From positions 74,368,792 to 74,432,791 of the forward strand of contig CATQJL010000305.1 in assembly GCA_958299035.1 (NCBI GenBank): a DNA stretch of 64,000 nt, written 5' to 3'. Under the pieces are notes generated by a model. The model was not told where the DNA came from. It ran no database searches and was given only the letters and a program-made list of their open reading frames with translations. Below are positions 11,001 through 22,636 of this stretch, piece by piece. This stretch comes from Cylicocyclus nassatus (taxonomy: Eukaryota; Nematoda; Chromadorea; Rhabditida; Strongylidae). Within the stretch, counting starts at the first letter, position 1. Every line of letters begins with the position of its first letter. The position numbers and the translations under genes were made by a program.

Positions 11001-14000
11001 GTGGACGCAGTGAACAAGCCAGAATAGTAAGAAATGACGAGATGTCCGTGGTCACTGTGTAGACGCCTTCATTGGCGTAAAGAGATTTTATGTCAATTGT
11101 CTGAATTAGGTGATTCTATAGCTTTTTTAAAAAAATATTTTGGGGTTAGTACCTCCCAAAAAGCGACAATAACATCGATAATGTTAGCAGCGAGATAGCA
11201 GCACACCATCGTCACCAACGTTCGTGTGACAGTTCGAAGACGTGAGTTTAGTTTCTTCACTTTAGCCCTGCAAGTAAGTTCGCTATGATTTCATTCAATC
11301 AAACGATAGAGCAAATTACATTACAAGACACTTGTTTACCTGCTTCCCACAGCTGTAAACATCACCAAGGCTTTGACAGTTTGATCACGATCGGTCTTGC
11401 GAACGTTAAGCATAATAGCAAGGCTGAACCAGGCCAATGCTGCAATATGACAGTGTAAAGTAGTAACCCCACAATATTAGTCAAGTCTACATTCTCTTTT
11501 CCCTGATTTCAGGGGGATAAAAAGTTCTTTTTCAGGCGTAGTGCACAGGGAAGTCAATGAAATGTGACACAAAAAACTGCAGTACCTTGCAAGTACTCAA
11601 AAAATGCAGTCTATTGTCTCTCAAAAAAAATCTGCTTAAGTTCATATAGAAGATATTTAAGATATCTTCCTCTTGCTTTAGTAGAACTATTTTTTCGATT
11701 CCGAATAGTTTTGACGAGGGCGCAGTGATTTATGGTCCCAGGCTCTCCAAGTCTTTTTTTTTAGCAAATCGAGTAGTATGGGTTTTGAGGAACAGGCCTT
11801 TCTAGGTTAATAGAAAAGAGATTTGTGGGTTAAAATTAGGAAATCAGAAGGCCAAACATTACTTTCTCAAACCCGAAATATGGTTTTTGCTCAATTGCAA
11901 TTTTTCTTTTCCCCGTAAATTGGTGACTAGTCATGCTAAAAATTCCAGACAGTGTCTGTCCACAGTGTTCGCCCCTTGACCAAGAAAGCGCTACAGCCCC
12001 CCCCCCCCCCCATTTTATCACGATCTTGAAAACCGACGGTTTGCTTTTTCATTTCACCACGGTTAATGAATTTTCATGCTAGATTACCTCTAATTAAAAG
12101 TCGAAGTCAACAATGGGCACAATAGGACAGAAAAGTATGGAAAAGACAGCCATCATCAAAACGTGGCACGAAGTAGATCAGAATGACTTTTTCGCAGTCT
12201 GTCCCACTTCATGTGGACCATCCTATATTTGGTCATTTCTACACACCAGTAGTGGACCGAGAGTAGGGGGTGTACGTGAGCTATGAAATGTGCGATTTAT
12301 TCATAAATAGTTCAAATTAGCTCTGTACAAAACTCATTTGGGAGATATTTTGGGGTTGCAGGGCTGCCATTATTTTAAAAAGCATTACAAAAATTTTTCT
12401 GGAGAGGTTGCTTAATGCTACACTCATTCATCTAAAAAATTTAGACCGCCATTGTAATAAACGATGCGCCTGCAATCTTAGAGAGCACAACATTTACAAT
12501 CCAGGGTGAAATATTGCCTACGTGAGATGCTTCTTTTTATTCATGTAAGAAGATAAATAAAGTGAGGTTATAAAACAAAGGGCTGTATTCCGATAAAAAG
12601 CAGAATGTTTCTAAGTGTGGTATGTTCACATGTTTGCTTCTAAATATGATAAGGTTTCAAATTTTACTATTTCTAGATTTACGACGAGCCAACTGCGCGA
12701 GGATTTTTCTAAAGAGCCAATATTAGAACCCTTGAAAGATTAAGTTCAACAGCCTGATTTCCTCTAACATAAATTGGACAAACTATCAAAACCGCATACA
12801 GTTTGTTAATGAGCTTCTGACTCCAAGGCCATTCAGTCAAGTTTATCGGTGCTTGACTTGAAATGGAAATTACCTACCGGCAAAAGGCATGAAGACAGTA
12901 ACGATCTTGCGTATCCAGAATTTCCAAACGGCATCAAGAAGTGGATCAGCGAACAGCCTAGCCGGTGCTAACCCCATGCTGGAGAAGCCATGACATCGTG
13001 GATTGTGGAGCACCTACAACGGATTAATTTTGGACTAAATTAGCAGCAAATGTTTTATTTGAACTTACCGCCACTTCGAAGAAAACCGTTCCTCTGAAAA
13101 TACAGCTAGCGGTGAAACAGATCAGTACAACAGTGGTACGTTGTTGCGAAAGAAGGCAGAATAGTTTTCCGGATCTAAAAACATACAGAGATGATTTGGA
13201 TAGTATTTTTGAAAAGTCTCATAATTGAGTAAGCTCATTACGAGAGTTTCGTCTGTACTAGGAAATGTAATATGAGCGAGAAGTGGTTAAAATTGGAGAT
13301 AAGATGAGAGAATCTATTGTACTGTGTAAAATTACGTAAATTGGATCGCGTTAAATTTACAGTTGCTCAAAAGTCAGTAGAAAAATCTTTGCTCAAGTAC
13401 CCAATATTTCTCAAAACTCCACTCCAGATTTTTGCAAAAACTTTGTGCAGGGTCTACTGCTCGTGAAAAAAAGAAACTAATTCAGCTGACAGTTAACTGT
13501 AGAAGCACAGGTTTTTTTTGCGCAGGGGTCCCAACAGATTTCTTCTGTATTTTGAGGTGAAATGACCGATAACAGTGAAAATCTACCTGCAGTCACTTGC
13601 ACTCTGTAGATATCTTTCAATGATAGCTGCCATGAGCAGGAATGATAATGTACTCAGAGTTATCTGTGAGATAGCAAAAGCCATGCGTAAGTACCAGTGC
13701 CAGAGATAAAATAATGTGAGAGACTTGAAGTAGTCCGTGTAGACCTAAAAATCCCGTGCTTATTTTGTTAAAATAGAGTAAAAAAAGAGAACCAAACCTG
13801 CATGCACATTATAGCAATATAACTAATCGAAACGATTATATCGCAACACGAAATCCACATCATATAGGTGAGGTTCCTTCTTCGAAGTACCTGAACATTT
13901 TTCATTAGTGACTCATTTGTTTACTCAATTAAATCAGCAAAATTGTATCAAAAAGAAAAAATGAATTAAAAGTGATTACTAATATCAGGAAGCGTTGTTA

Positions 14001-14937
14001 TTTTTATTTTTCTTGAACAAATTTTGTAGAGGAACAATTAGAAAATCACCAACCAACCTTTGAACAGTTAAAAGTGTAGCAGAGTAGAGAATTAAGTTTG
14101 ATACTGATCAGAGCTGTGACAAGCCCTATACATCCGACAAAGCACATTTTCCATTCCTGAAATGTTAAAAAAAGTTTCAGTTTTGATCGCTTAGTTAGTA
14201 TTTCGGTGATAAACATGCCCTGCTATTACAGTCTCAAACATGCACTCTTACTAAATGGATTATCTGATAGTACGCAAAAATAGTAATTTTACATGGAAGC
14301 AAACTCAGCTCCTTCACCCTCCCCCCCCCGTCCTTGCCTCATTTAAAGCACTAACTTATGTTTTACAAAGGCTATTGTTTTAACAGAAATAATTCTAATC
14401 CAAGTAATAATTATCGGCAGTTACATCTGCAGTAGGTATTCTCTCAAAATTGTCATGATTTTTTTCACTCCAAATTTGGCTTGAGCTTCCATCGTACAAG
14501 TTTGCATTGTAACAATTATGAAGGAGAATATGATGTGAGGGTAAAGGAAGACAAAATACTGGTGCCCTTGTCTGAAAATTATTTTTTGATTTCTTGATTT
14601 CAAGTCATACATAAGTTATCTGTCCACTGAGACTTACATGCGATGTTTCACATGACATTTGAACGAAATTACTACTTCCTAATTCGGAAGACATTCAGTA
14701 CTTCAATTTCTCGATTTGCGTAAAAACAAAAAATGAAACTAATAATTTCCTGCAAAGGGTAGCTTTTACTTTTGTGAAATTTTACTGCAAAATTGCTGTC
14801 AAAGCTTTTTACATAAATTGCAAAGATACCGCAGATTTGTCGAACTCACTCACCAGCAGTATTTGTGGTTCATATTGGCATTCGTCTGCGTCGAAGTAAT
14901 TTTCAGAACTGGAAGGCATGGAACGAGTTTGAACCAT
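8073..14937 (-). CDS. Rhodopsin-type seven-transmembrane receptor, paralogue A (neuropeptide-receptor-like)
   Basis: Eleven exons: 14937-14854, 14156-14058, 13890-13798, 13744-13587, 13174-13069, 13013-12878, 11439-11340, 11267-11153, 11100-10963, 8374-8219, 8156-8073. All introns are GT-AG and the spliced frame is open for 422 aa. TM1 is about 30-54, TM2 about 70-90, TM3 about 105-130 followed by ERYL at 135 (the DRY equivalent), TM4 about 157-178, TM5 about 214-238, TM6 about 275-297 ([13 protein letters not shown]) and TM7 about 310-335, ending RPPICVIND in place of NPxxY. There is no cysteine at the usual TM3 position, but N-terminal Cys20 and loop-2 Cys187 are conserved in paralogue B. 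It probably signals through a G protein at the plasma membrane. The ligand is unknown; FMRFamide-like peptide receptors are the nearest type I can suggest. An acceptor-like TTTCAG 11 nt before the ATG suggests SL trans-splicing. Confidence 0.9.
9166..10050. repeat. 85-bp minisatellite in intron 9 of receptor gene A
   Basis: The block containing GGCACGTAGGGCAACTTGAT and CAGATTTTTGTACGT recurs about every 85 bp. Starts of CAGATTTTT fall near 9451, 9535, 9620, 9705, 9790, 9875 and 9960, with one older unit near 9218 and a decayed one near 10040. Units differ by a few bases. The open frames across it are by-products of the repeat. Confidence 0.9.
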
Positions 14938-14948
14938 GGTGATTTGAT

Positions 14949-14955
14949 CTGAAAC
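14949..14955 (-). promoter_or_regulatory. Possible SL trans-splice acceptor of receptor gene A
   Basis: The minus strand reads AGTTTCAG then ATCAAATCACC then ATG, an acceptor consensus 11 nt before the start codon. The status is inferred from position. Confidence 0.45.
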
Positions 14956-14956
14956 T

Positions 14957-17900
14957 AAGGAAAAGCTGCAAATTCTTATAAACTAGGCTCAATCCGGATA
15001 GATGCAAAGATTGAATTCCCATATAGAATTACTTCGCTTCGAAAATTGAATCACGTGATAATGGCATAGAAAATGATAAGGAAAATGTACTGAAAATAAC
15101 TGGCCAAACCAGACATTTTCTCGTAAACAGAAACGTTTCTGCATTTTAAGCTCTAGAATTGCGATTGACAATAGTGTCCTTACCAAATCTTCGATTCTCG
15201 TAAAAAAGCGAATCAAATTTTCATGACAGACAAATCAAGATTCGTTATTTCCATTGCCCAGAAAATCAAATAAACTTGAGTGGCCTTTGCAAAATTTCGG
15301 CTAGGTTTTTCGAAAAGGGTTTTTTAAAATCTATCTATTAAAAAAAATTACACCCAATTAGAACGAACTATGTCAAATCTCATTTTTTTTGTGTAGTCCA
15401 TTTGAAGCTCATGTATGTATATATAGTGCGCCCACAAAACCAGACTCCTAACGGGATGGATGCCGCCATCTCAGGATTAGACTTCGATAAGGATTAATCA
15501 TGGAAGAAACAGCAGGAAGTGTCATCTCTTTTCACAAAGATATTAGCTTCATCTTTTTTTCGCAAAACAACAGATTTTTTATTTAAAAATTGTATTTTCT
15601 AAACTAAGCCAATAAAGATTTTTTCTAATATGTACTCAACTTTTACGTAAAAGAGAAAATAAGAGAGCAAATATCAGAGAAATGGGATGATCGTCAAAAT
15701 TTGTTTTTTGTTTCATAGAACTTATGGATTTCTTCGTTGACTGTTGTCAGAATTTCCATTGTTCTATACGGCAGTTCCATAAATCACGACTTTAAGAACC
15801 AAGAAAAGCCTTGGGATATGGGATCTTCATTTTCCATTTTTTATGGTTCCGCATCGTTTGTTTCTCGATTACAAAGAATTTATTATTTTCGAGGTGGATA
15901 TAGCTTTCAATCTGCAAGTGACAAGTTACGGCAGAAGTATATTTTGGCCATTGCGTCAGCTCGAAAATTACTGAAAAGCACCAAGTCAGCAGTGCTTTTT
16001 TCAAAGCAGTAACTTTGATTTCCTTTGAAAATATTAACGCGCTCAGAAAGGAAGTGGATTATGATCCATCGTTTAACTTTTTCCCACCCTACCGAGAATG
16101 TCATGAATAATTGGACACGGAGTGATAAACAAAGAAAAACCTATTAATTATGCAACTCCATCAACACCAAACAAGGAACAAACAGCAAATACTAGCTTAT
16201 ACATTATGGGAATTGAATTGTCAAGCTTGTATGAGGCAGGTTTGAATGTATCAGCGAATTGGAAGACTTGATTAGCAACCTTCATGCAGATTTGAGGAAT
16301 AAAGAGATGCAGATGCAACTACCATATCTGGAATATGTTCACTCCCAAATATATACTAAAATAAGTTTTTTTTAGCACATCGTTGAGTTAATCAGAAACT
16401 TGTGGCTGATGTTTCCAACTCAAAAATGGATAGAAGAACGAATATCGACATTATATGCTGCCCCGGACTACAATCGAGGAGGTGCTTCATTTGTGCTTTA
16501 AATCTTCTAAGAGGGTGAAGTCAAAGTCAAGATTTTGAAAAATCGTGGAAAATTTGACAGAGTTTACCTGAGAAGTTTTTGTGGTATATTCGGGGAGTCG
16601 CAGGAATACTGAAGTGAGTAAAATTTTGAGTGCGAATAATCAAGGGTAACACCTCAAAAAGTTCAAATAAGCGAATAGCTTGGAGAAAACAGTGAGGATT
16701 GAATGAAGCAGAATTTCAAACAGTTTCCTCACGAAAATTTAGTCCTTAAAAAGTTCCAGATAAGGCAGGAAAACGAGCACTTGTTATGAACATGCAAATG
16801 TGGGCCATAGAAAGGAAAGAGATTTGTGACGGGGCAGAAGCTTAGAAATAGCATGTATGATTTTTGGCACCATTTGCTGAGGGAAGTTTGGAAAAAAAAT
16901 TCGTGCTTCACTGTCTAGGATAAGCTGTGAAGCCTTTGCATCAGGCACAAGCTGGCTATTCACGCAGGAAGTGGGCGCATTTATCGAATCCTTGAGAACA
17001 AGCAATGAAAAGACAAGAAGTTCTCATTTGTAAACGCCAAGAGGATCTTAGAGGAGCGGATTTTGCACTACATAACAACTTATCCTGTAAAAAGAATTCA
17101 CCTTTGTATAAAGTAACATCTTCAAACGCCGGCAAAAAAGGATGTGAGCATATAACAATTCCGCCAACAACTCTAGCGTGAGAAAAAAGCACAGCATAAA
17201 ACGATGAAGATCGTAAAAGAGGCTCAGTACGTTTTTTATTCTTCGATGACTTCAGCACTTTTGGGAACTTCCGGGGAAAATTCTCGAGAAGTTCTCCGAA
17301 ATGCTAAAATTGAGTTGCTCTTGGCGTCACTGGTTTTGAAAGTTCCGTATACCCCTCTATTGACCTCAGTAGTAAATGAAGCCCTTAGGAAGTTTGGCAA
17401 TTAGCTAGTCCTTGGAAAGTTCTCGTAAATTGTCTGAGTAGTGTTGCTCTCAAGCTGCAGCAACATGTACAAAGGGACCAGTTGTCCGCGAAGGCGGTGC
17501 CTATTGGTGATAATTGTCCCTCTGCCCCTAGAAATGACTTTTCTTGAACTTCAGAAACTTTCGCAACTTTCTTTTCAATCACCTGTGAAACTCGCATCGA
17601 GCTACCGTAACTCAAAGTCAGCTTTTTATACCCCAGACTTGTGCATTGTGGTCCACTAATGTTCACATTTCGTCTAACAAAACAGCTGCTCGCTTTTATT
17701 AGGTCGTTACATGAGTTATATTACACTTCGACTTTTTACAGCAATGGCGTACTATTCTTATCCAACATGATTTCAATGTATACCATTCGACGGGACAACC
17801 AAGTACTACAAGATGGTGTGTAAGAGCTCGCATCAGCTTTGATCCACCACAAGTAAGCTAACTGGAAAAAGTTTAAAATTTCGCACAAAGAAATCCCACG

Positions 17901-20202
17901 GATCTCTTACTTGCTCATGCGACATCCATTCGTGAAACCGTTGCCGGATTTTTTTTTGGTTAAAAATAAAAAAGAAAAAATTTTCATTCTGTAATCAAGG
18001 CGATGCTCCACTGTTCAACACAGGTAATCAGTACATAACGCTCTTCAACAAATAAGACACAAGTTTTTAGCTTTCTAAAAAACTCTAGTTTAAAAGAAAT
18101 GCTGTAGCTTGAAACTTAACAATTTTCGAAGATTAAAGCTGTAAAAATCTGAAATCTACAGTTCTACTTTTAGAGGTCACTAATTCACAACTACTTTGTG
18201 GGAAGAGCAAAGCTTCGGTTGGCGAAAGCAATTATTTCGTTTTTTCCGATTCGACCAAAAAATAAAACAACCAAATTTACAAGTGGCTGATGTGGAATGC
18301 ATATGCTGAACAAGTGTGAGGTTTTTGATTTTTGTACGAAGATATAAACCTTTTCACTTTCTAGCATTTAGAATTGTTTTTGCTTAAACTTGAGCTGGAT
18401 CGGGTGCAAGCTTTTACGTATCACACTGGAGAGTTTGCTACGTTCTAACCAATGATACTCTAAAACCTTATTAAAAGTAGGTTATGACCTAAAGCAATAA
18501 TAAATCAAAAGGTAACTTAACCTACTTGACAAACTGTTTGTTATAGGGAGGAACTTAGGTTCTTCTAAATTTTAATCATCGACATTGCATAGTTTTTCCG
18601 CAGCTTTTGCCATTAAATCCATTCAGTAAGATGGCAGTAAAATGAATAAAATGAATCGTTTTTCTTCTAATCAAAAGTCGCGCTCTTACATAATAATGCT
18701 TGCACACAAATGCAAATCGTTCTACTTTCACATTTTTCAACACATAGATTTCATTATGGATTCAACGTCAGCATTCGTTCAGCTAACAGCTTGCAACCGG
18801 GTACTTTTTGCAGCAAATTGGCTTAACCAAGGACGACGATAACGGTAATTGGGAAATTGACAAGCCTAGTTCATGAAATCTTACTGAGCTTCAAGCAGGA
18901 AGGAATAACGTAAGAGTACAAAAAAGCTATTATGATGGCATTTAGTCTTTGAACTCAACTATAGCAAATCTTTTTCAAAAAACTGCAACAAAGGCCAAAC
19001 CTTTTTAAGGTAGACGTGATGATTAAGAAAAGGATGTGAAGTGTAGGAAAAAGCCGTTGACGAAGTGAGAACAAATAATTTAAACCATTTGGTTCGCTCC
19101 AAGAAAGTTATGAGAATTCATAAAGCTCATTAGCACATTTACGCAGATGCTGCATGGATTGAAGCAGAGATTATAAAGAATGGTGCGGTCACACCCCTAC
19201 AGGTATTTTCAAGCAGCAACGTAGTCAGGGTTTGTCATTTAATTCCATGTTTCTAATAGTAGGCTGCAAAATACGAGGTCTGAAATTACATCTTATTAAC
19301 TCTCAGATCTGCAGTAAGGCGAAGTAACGGAAAGTAATTACAGCGTGTATTTGTAGAGATTAATCTTGTGATAAAGTATCTGAAATATTTGTAGCATGAG
19401 TACACTAACTCTAATCTTTCCTATGCTCTACGGCTAACCTAGATGCTACATTCGATATTCGTCAATATATAATATAATTTGTTGCACTATCATTGCTTTA
19501 GGGCTATGCTTCCTGGCAATGAAGTGGGGAGCTAAATACAGTATATTGCATTATACGTTACATACTATATTACACCGTATCATACTATTATATTATACTT
19601 TAAAAGGTTTATTTTGAACTCTGCAAACCGAGCAAAACTTTCGGAAAGCCTAGTAATTGGCAAGAACTAAGAATGGATTTGCCGTGTGGAGAAGACTTGA
19701 AACTACATATGTGGTCCCACTACTGACATAATGAAGTTTGAAACAATATCATCACGGTATCTTGCATTGTAAAACTTCGAAACACAACCAATATACATAT
19801 TTGCGATTTTAACATATATTGGGTTTATGAAACCCACTCTGAGCAAGCCATCTGACAAGAGGATGAATTGCCCATGTTTGACTGTCCACCTTGACATGAC
19901 TTTTTATTTGGTCCGTTAAACCTCCAGTTGTTACCCCCAATCTTTTTATATATAAAGATAAAATCTCTACGTTTGTGCATACTCATAATCATAAATGATG
20001 AGCGGTGAAGAGCATTTTGATCTGCTACCCATCAAGACATGGTAAGAACGGTAAGAAGCGAACCCAAGACAAGTCTGAATCAAAAGAAGGGTAAGTTACC
20101 CGTTACCTGAGCGATGCTGGGGGTGTGGCAGGCTCGCAAAAAAAATAAAAGCAGTTAATTGAAACGTCGACCAAGATTGGTAACACACTTCATAGATACT
20201 AT
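14957..20202. other. AT-rich stretch without recognisable genes
   Basis: Both strands carry only short frames lacking start context, domains or splice structure. The segment near 17830-18000 shares short blocks (CAGCTTTGATCCAC, TTACTTGCTCA) with the inverted-repeat element at 21256-22243, so it may hold an eroded relative. The stretch 19480-19610 is nearly pure A/T. I see no other element. Confidence 0.4.
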
Positions 20203-20237
20203 GGTTTACGTTTGGGCACTATCGCTTTCGTCAGAGC
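20203..20237 (-). ncRNA. Decayed hammerhead-ribozyme-like motif
   Basis: The minus strand reads GGCT, CTGACGA, a weak AGCG/TGCC stem with ATAG loop, then CAAACGTA and AACC. The CTGACGA half is intact, but G12 of the GAAA half is C, and stems I and II have mismatches. It is recognisable mainly by comparison with 34108-34143. Confidence 0.3.
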
Positions 20238-20844
20238 CTCGAGCAGAAGGCGAACGCAAATGCATGACGTGTATTGAGGAGGCCTTCTAACTTCCTTTTT
20301 TTATATTCAGCACGTTTTGCACCCCGTAATGCGCATGGCGAATCATCGGCCTCACAACATTTTCCTGGATTCCGATATAAGTATTACCAAAGTCTGGTAA
20401 TGTCAATTAATCTCAAGCATTAAGCTTCCGATACTGGCGCTTAAGTCTGCGCTAGCTACATTGTTTTAAGCTAAGTAATAAAAGCCACTAATCAAGGCGG
20501 GGGTTGTAACTGTTAACCTAAATCTTGCCCTCAATTTTCGGTTTGGAAATACCTGCCCTTCAAGATGCGTAAAGTTTTTCGGAAACGGGCTGAAAATTTT
20601 CTATATAAGAAGACGATGGATGGAATGTAAGAATACTGATTGATGGGCATCTCAAGAGGTACAGTAAAAATGGCGATGGTAAAAAATGTCTAGCGGGAAG
20701 CTGAGGTGGTACAGCTAAGCTGCCGAGACCTCGGATTAGTCTGTGGGCGGAGACTGACGAGGAACAGAAAGCTTAGCTTTCCCAAACTTTTTTCAGATGC
20801 AATTGTTTTGCACCCATGAATTCGTAACTCAGCTTTATCGAAAA

Positions 20845-22636
20845 CTAGCTGGCTTACCCGGCTCCGCCGTATGTTCCGAATAGAAAATTCCATTTCTTGA
20901 CCGATCCGGACCAAACTTGGCACACATACAATTCGGGCCCCGGCGGGTGTCATAGGCTACTTTTCGTCATCGATCGATATCGATTTTATCGATTTTTTGC
21001 AAAATTTGAGTCCGCTACTACATTCCGTAATCAGCATGCTCAGTACCCCACTGTGCCAACTCCCAGTCCCGTAGCTTGAACTTCGCAAAAAAAATCGATA
21101 AAATCAATAAAAGTAATGGACCGTTTCAAAAAATAATTTTGTATTCGTAATCAGCATGCTCGATTACCCCCCTGTGCCAAATCCCAGCCTCGCATGTCAA
21201 AATTTACAAAAAAATCGATAAAATCGATAAAAGTAGTGGACGGTTTCAAAAACTATTAGGTTGATGCATAATTCCTGCACCAAAATAGGTACAGGCTACA
21301 ATAATCCGCAATAATCCTATGTCCCAAATAGGACCCGATATATTATTAGATAGAGCAAAGCCAGCTCTACAAGATAGTGCTCAAATCACTACACCAGCTT
21401 TGATCCACGCGAAGTTTTGAGCCGAAAACTGAAAAAACCATGCGTGCGAAAATCTTAAGACCAATTTTAAAAAAATTGCAACTTCGTTCAAAAAGCTTCT
21501 ACAAAATTTCTTTCTTGCTCACGCGTAGACATTCCACGTAAAACATTAATCTATGCGGTTGCTGTATTTTTTCCTCAGCTAGACGATAAAAAAACGAAGT
21601 TTTTCATGTTTTTCCAAAACAATGCTGAGATGTTCTAACACTAGCAGTTGTATACTATATGACCTTAGAAGCGTGAGTGTGAATTTTCAGCTCTTTATAG
21701 CAGCTGATTTACGAGAAATATTGAATTTGCAGCAGCTAGGCAAGAAAAAATTCGAACAAGGAGAGCTAGATTCGTCAATTCTCGTGAACTAGCAGTTCTG
21801 GAAGGATGAAAATGTAAAGTTTGACTGCTAACGGCATGTACTATACAACTGTTAGTGCTAGAACGTCTCAGCACTAATTTGGCAAAAACATAAAAAACTC
21901 CGTTTTCTCATCGTCTAGCTGAGAAAAAAAAATACAGCAACCGCATAGATTAATGTGTTACGTGGAATGTCTACGCGTGAGTAAGAAAGAAATTTTTTAG
22001 GAGCTTTTTGAGCGAAGTTACAATTTTGTTTTGATTGGTCTTAAGGTTTTCGAACGCATGGTTTTTTCAGTTTTCGGCTGAAAATTTCGCGTGAATCAAA
22101 GCTGGTGCAGATATCTGAGCACTATCTTTTAAAGCTGACTTTGCTCTATCTAATGATATATCGAGTCCTATTTGGGACATAGGATTATTGCGGATTATTG
22201 TGGCCTGTACCTATTTTGGTGCAGGAATTATGCATCAACCTAATAATTTTGTATTCGTAATCAGCATGCTCGATTACCCCCCTGTGCCAAATCCCAGCCT
22301 CGCATGTCAAAATTTATAAAAAAATCGATAAAATCGATAAAAGTAGTGGACGGTTTTAAAAACTAATTTTGTATTCGTAATCAGCATGCTCGATTACCCC
22401 CCGTGCCAAATCCCAGCCCCGTAGGTGAACTCAGCAAAAAAATCGATAAAAATCGATAAAATCGATATCGATCGATGACGAAAAGTAGCCTATGACACCC
22501 GCCGGGGACCGAAGTGTATGTGTGCCAAGTTTGATCCGGATCGGTTCAGAAATGGAATTTTCTATTCGGAACATACGTACAGACATACATACAGACAGAC
22601 ATACAGACAAACAGATATTCAGCTTTATATATAAGA
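20845..22636 (-). mobile_element. Non-autonomous Helitron, split by a mariner-like element
   Basis: On the minus strand it begins TCTTATATATAAAGCTGAAT, followed by degenerate TCTG/TATG repeats, and ends in the hairpin CGGCGGAGCCG, then GGTAAGCCAGCTAG with a T following. That is the Helitron 5'-TC/CTAG-3' layout. The interior holds about 120-bp units with TCGATAAAATCGATAAAAGT. The same ends bound the copy at 53906-54853. There is no Rep or helicase frame. Bases 21256-22243 are an inserted element. The base before the 5' TC is T, not the expected A, so this end may be altered. Confidence 0.75.
21256..22243. mobile_element. Mariner-like inverted-repeat element inside the Helitron
   Basis: Termini TTAGGTTGATGCATAATTCC and its inverse are flanked by TA on both sides (21254-21255 and 22244-22245). 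The inverted repeats run nearly to the centre (arms of several hundred bp). Removing it restores the 120-bp Helitron unit (AAAACTAATTTTG) exactly as in the neighbouring unit at about 22370. No transposase is visible. Confidence 0.9.

Noticed and set aside
15737..16012. 91-codon plus-strand frame
   Set aside because: AT-rich with an overlapping antisense frame, no start context, splice sites or motif.
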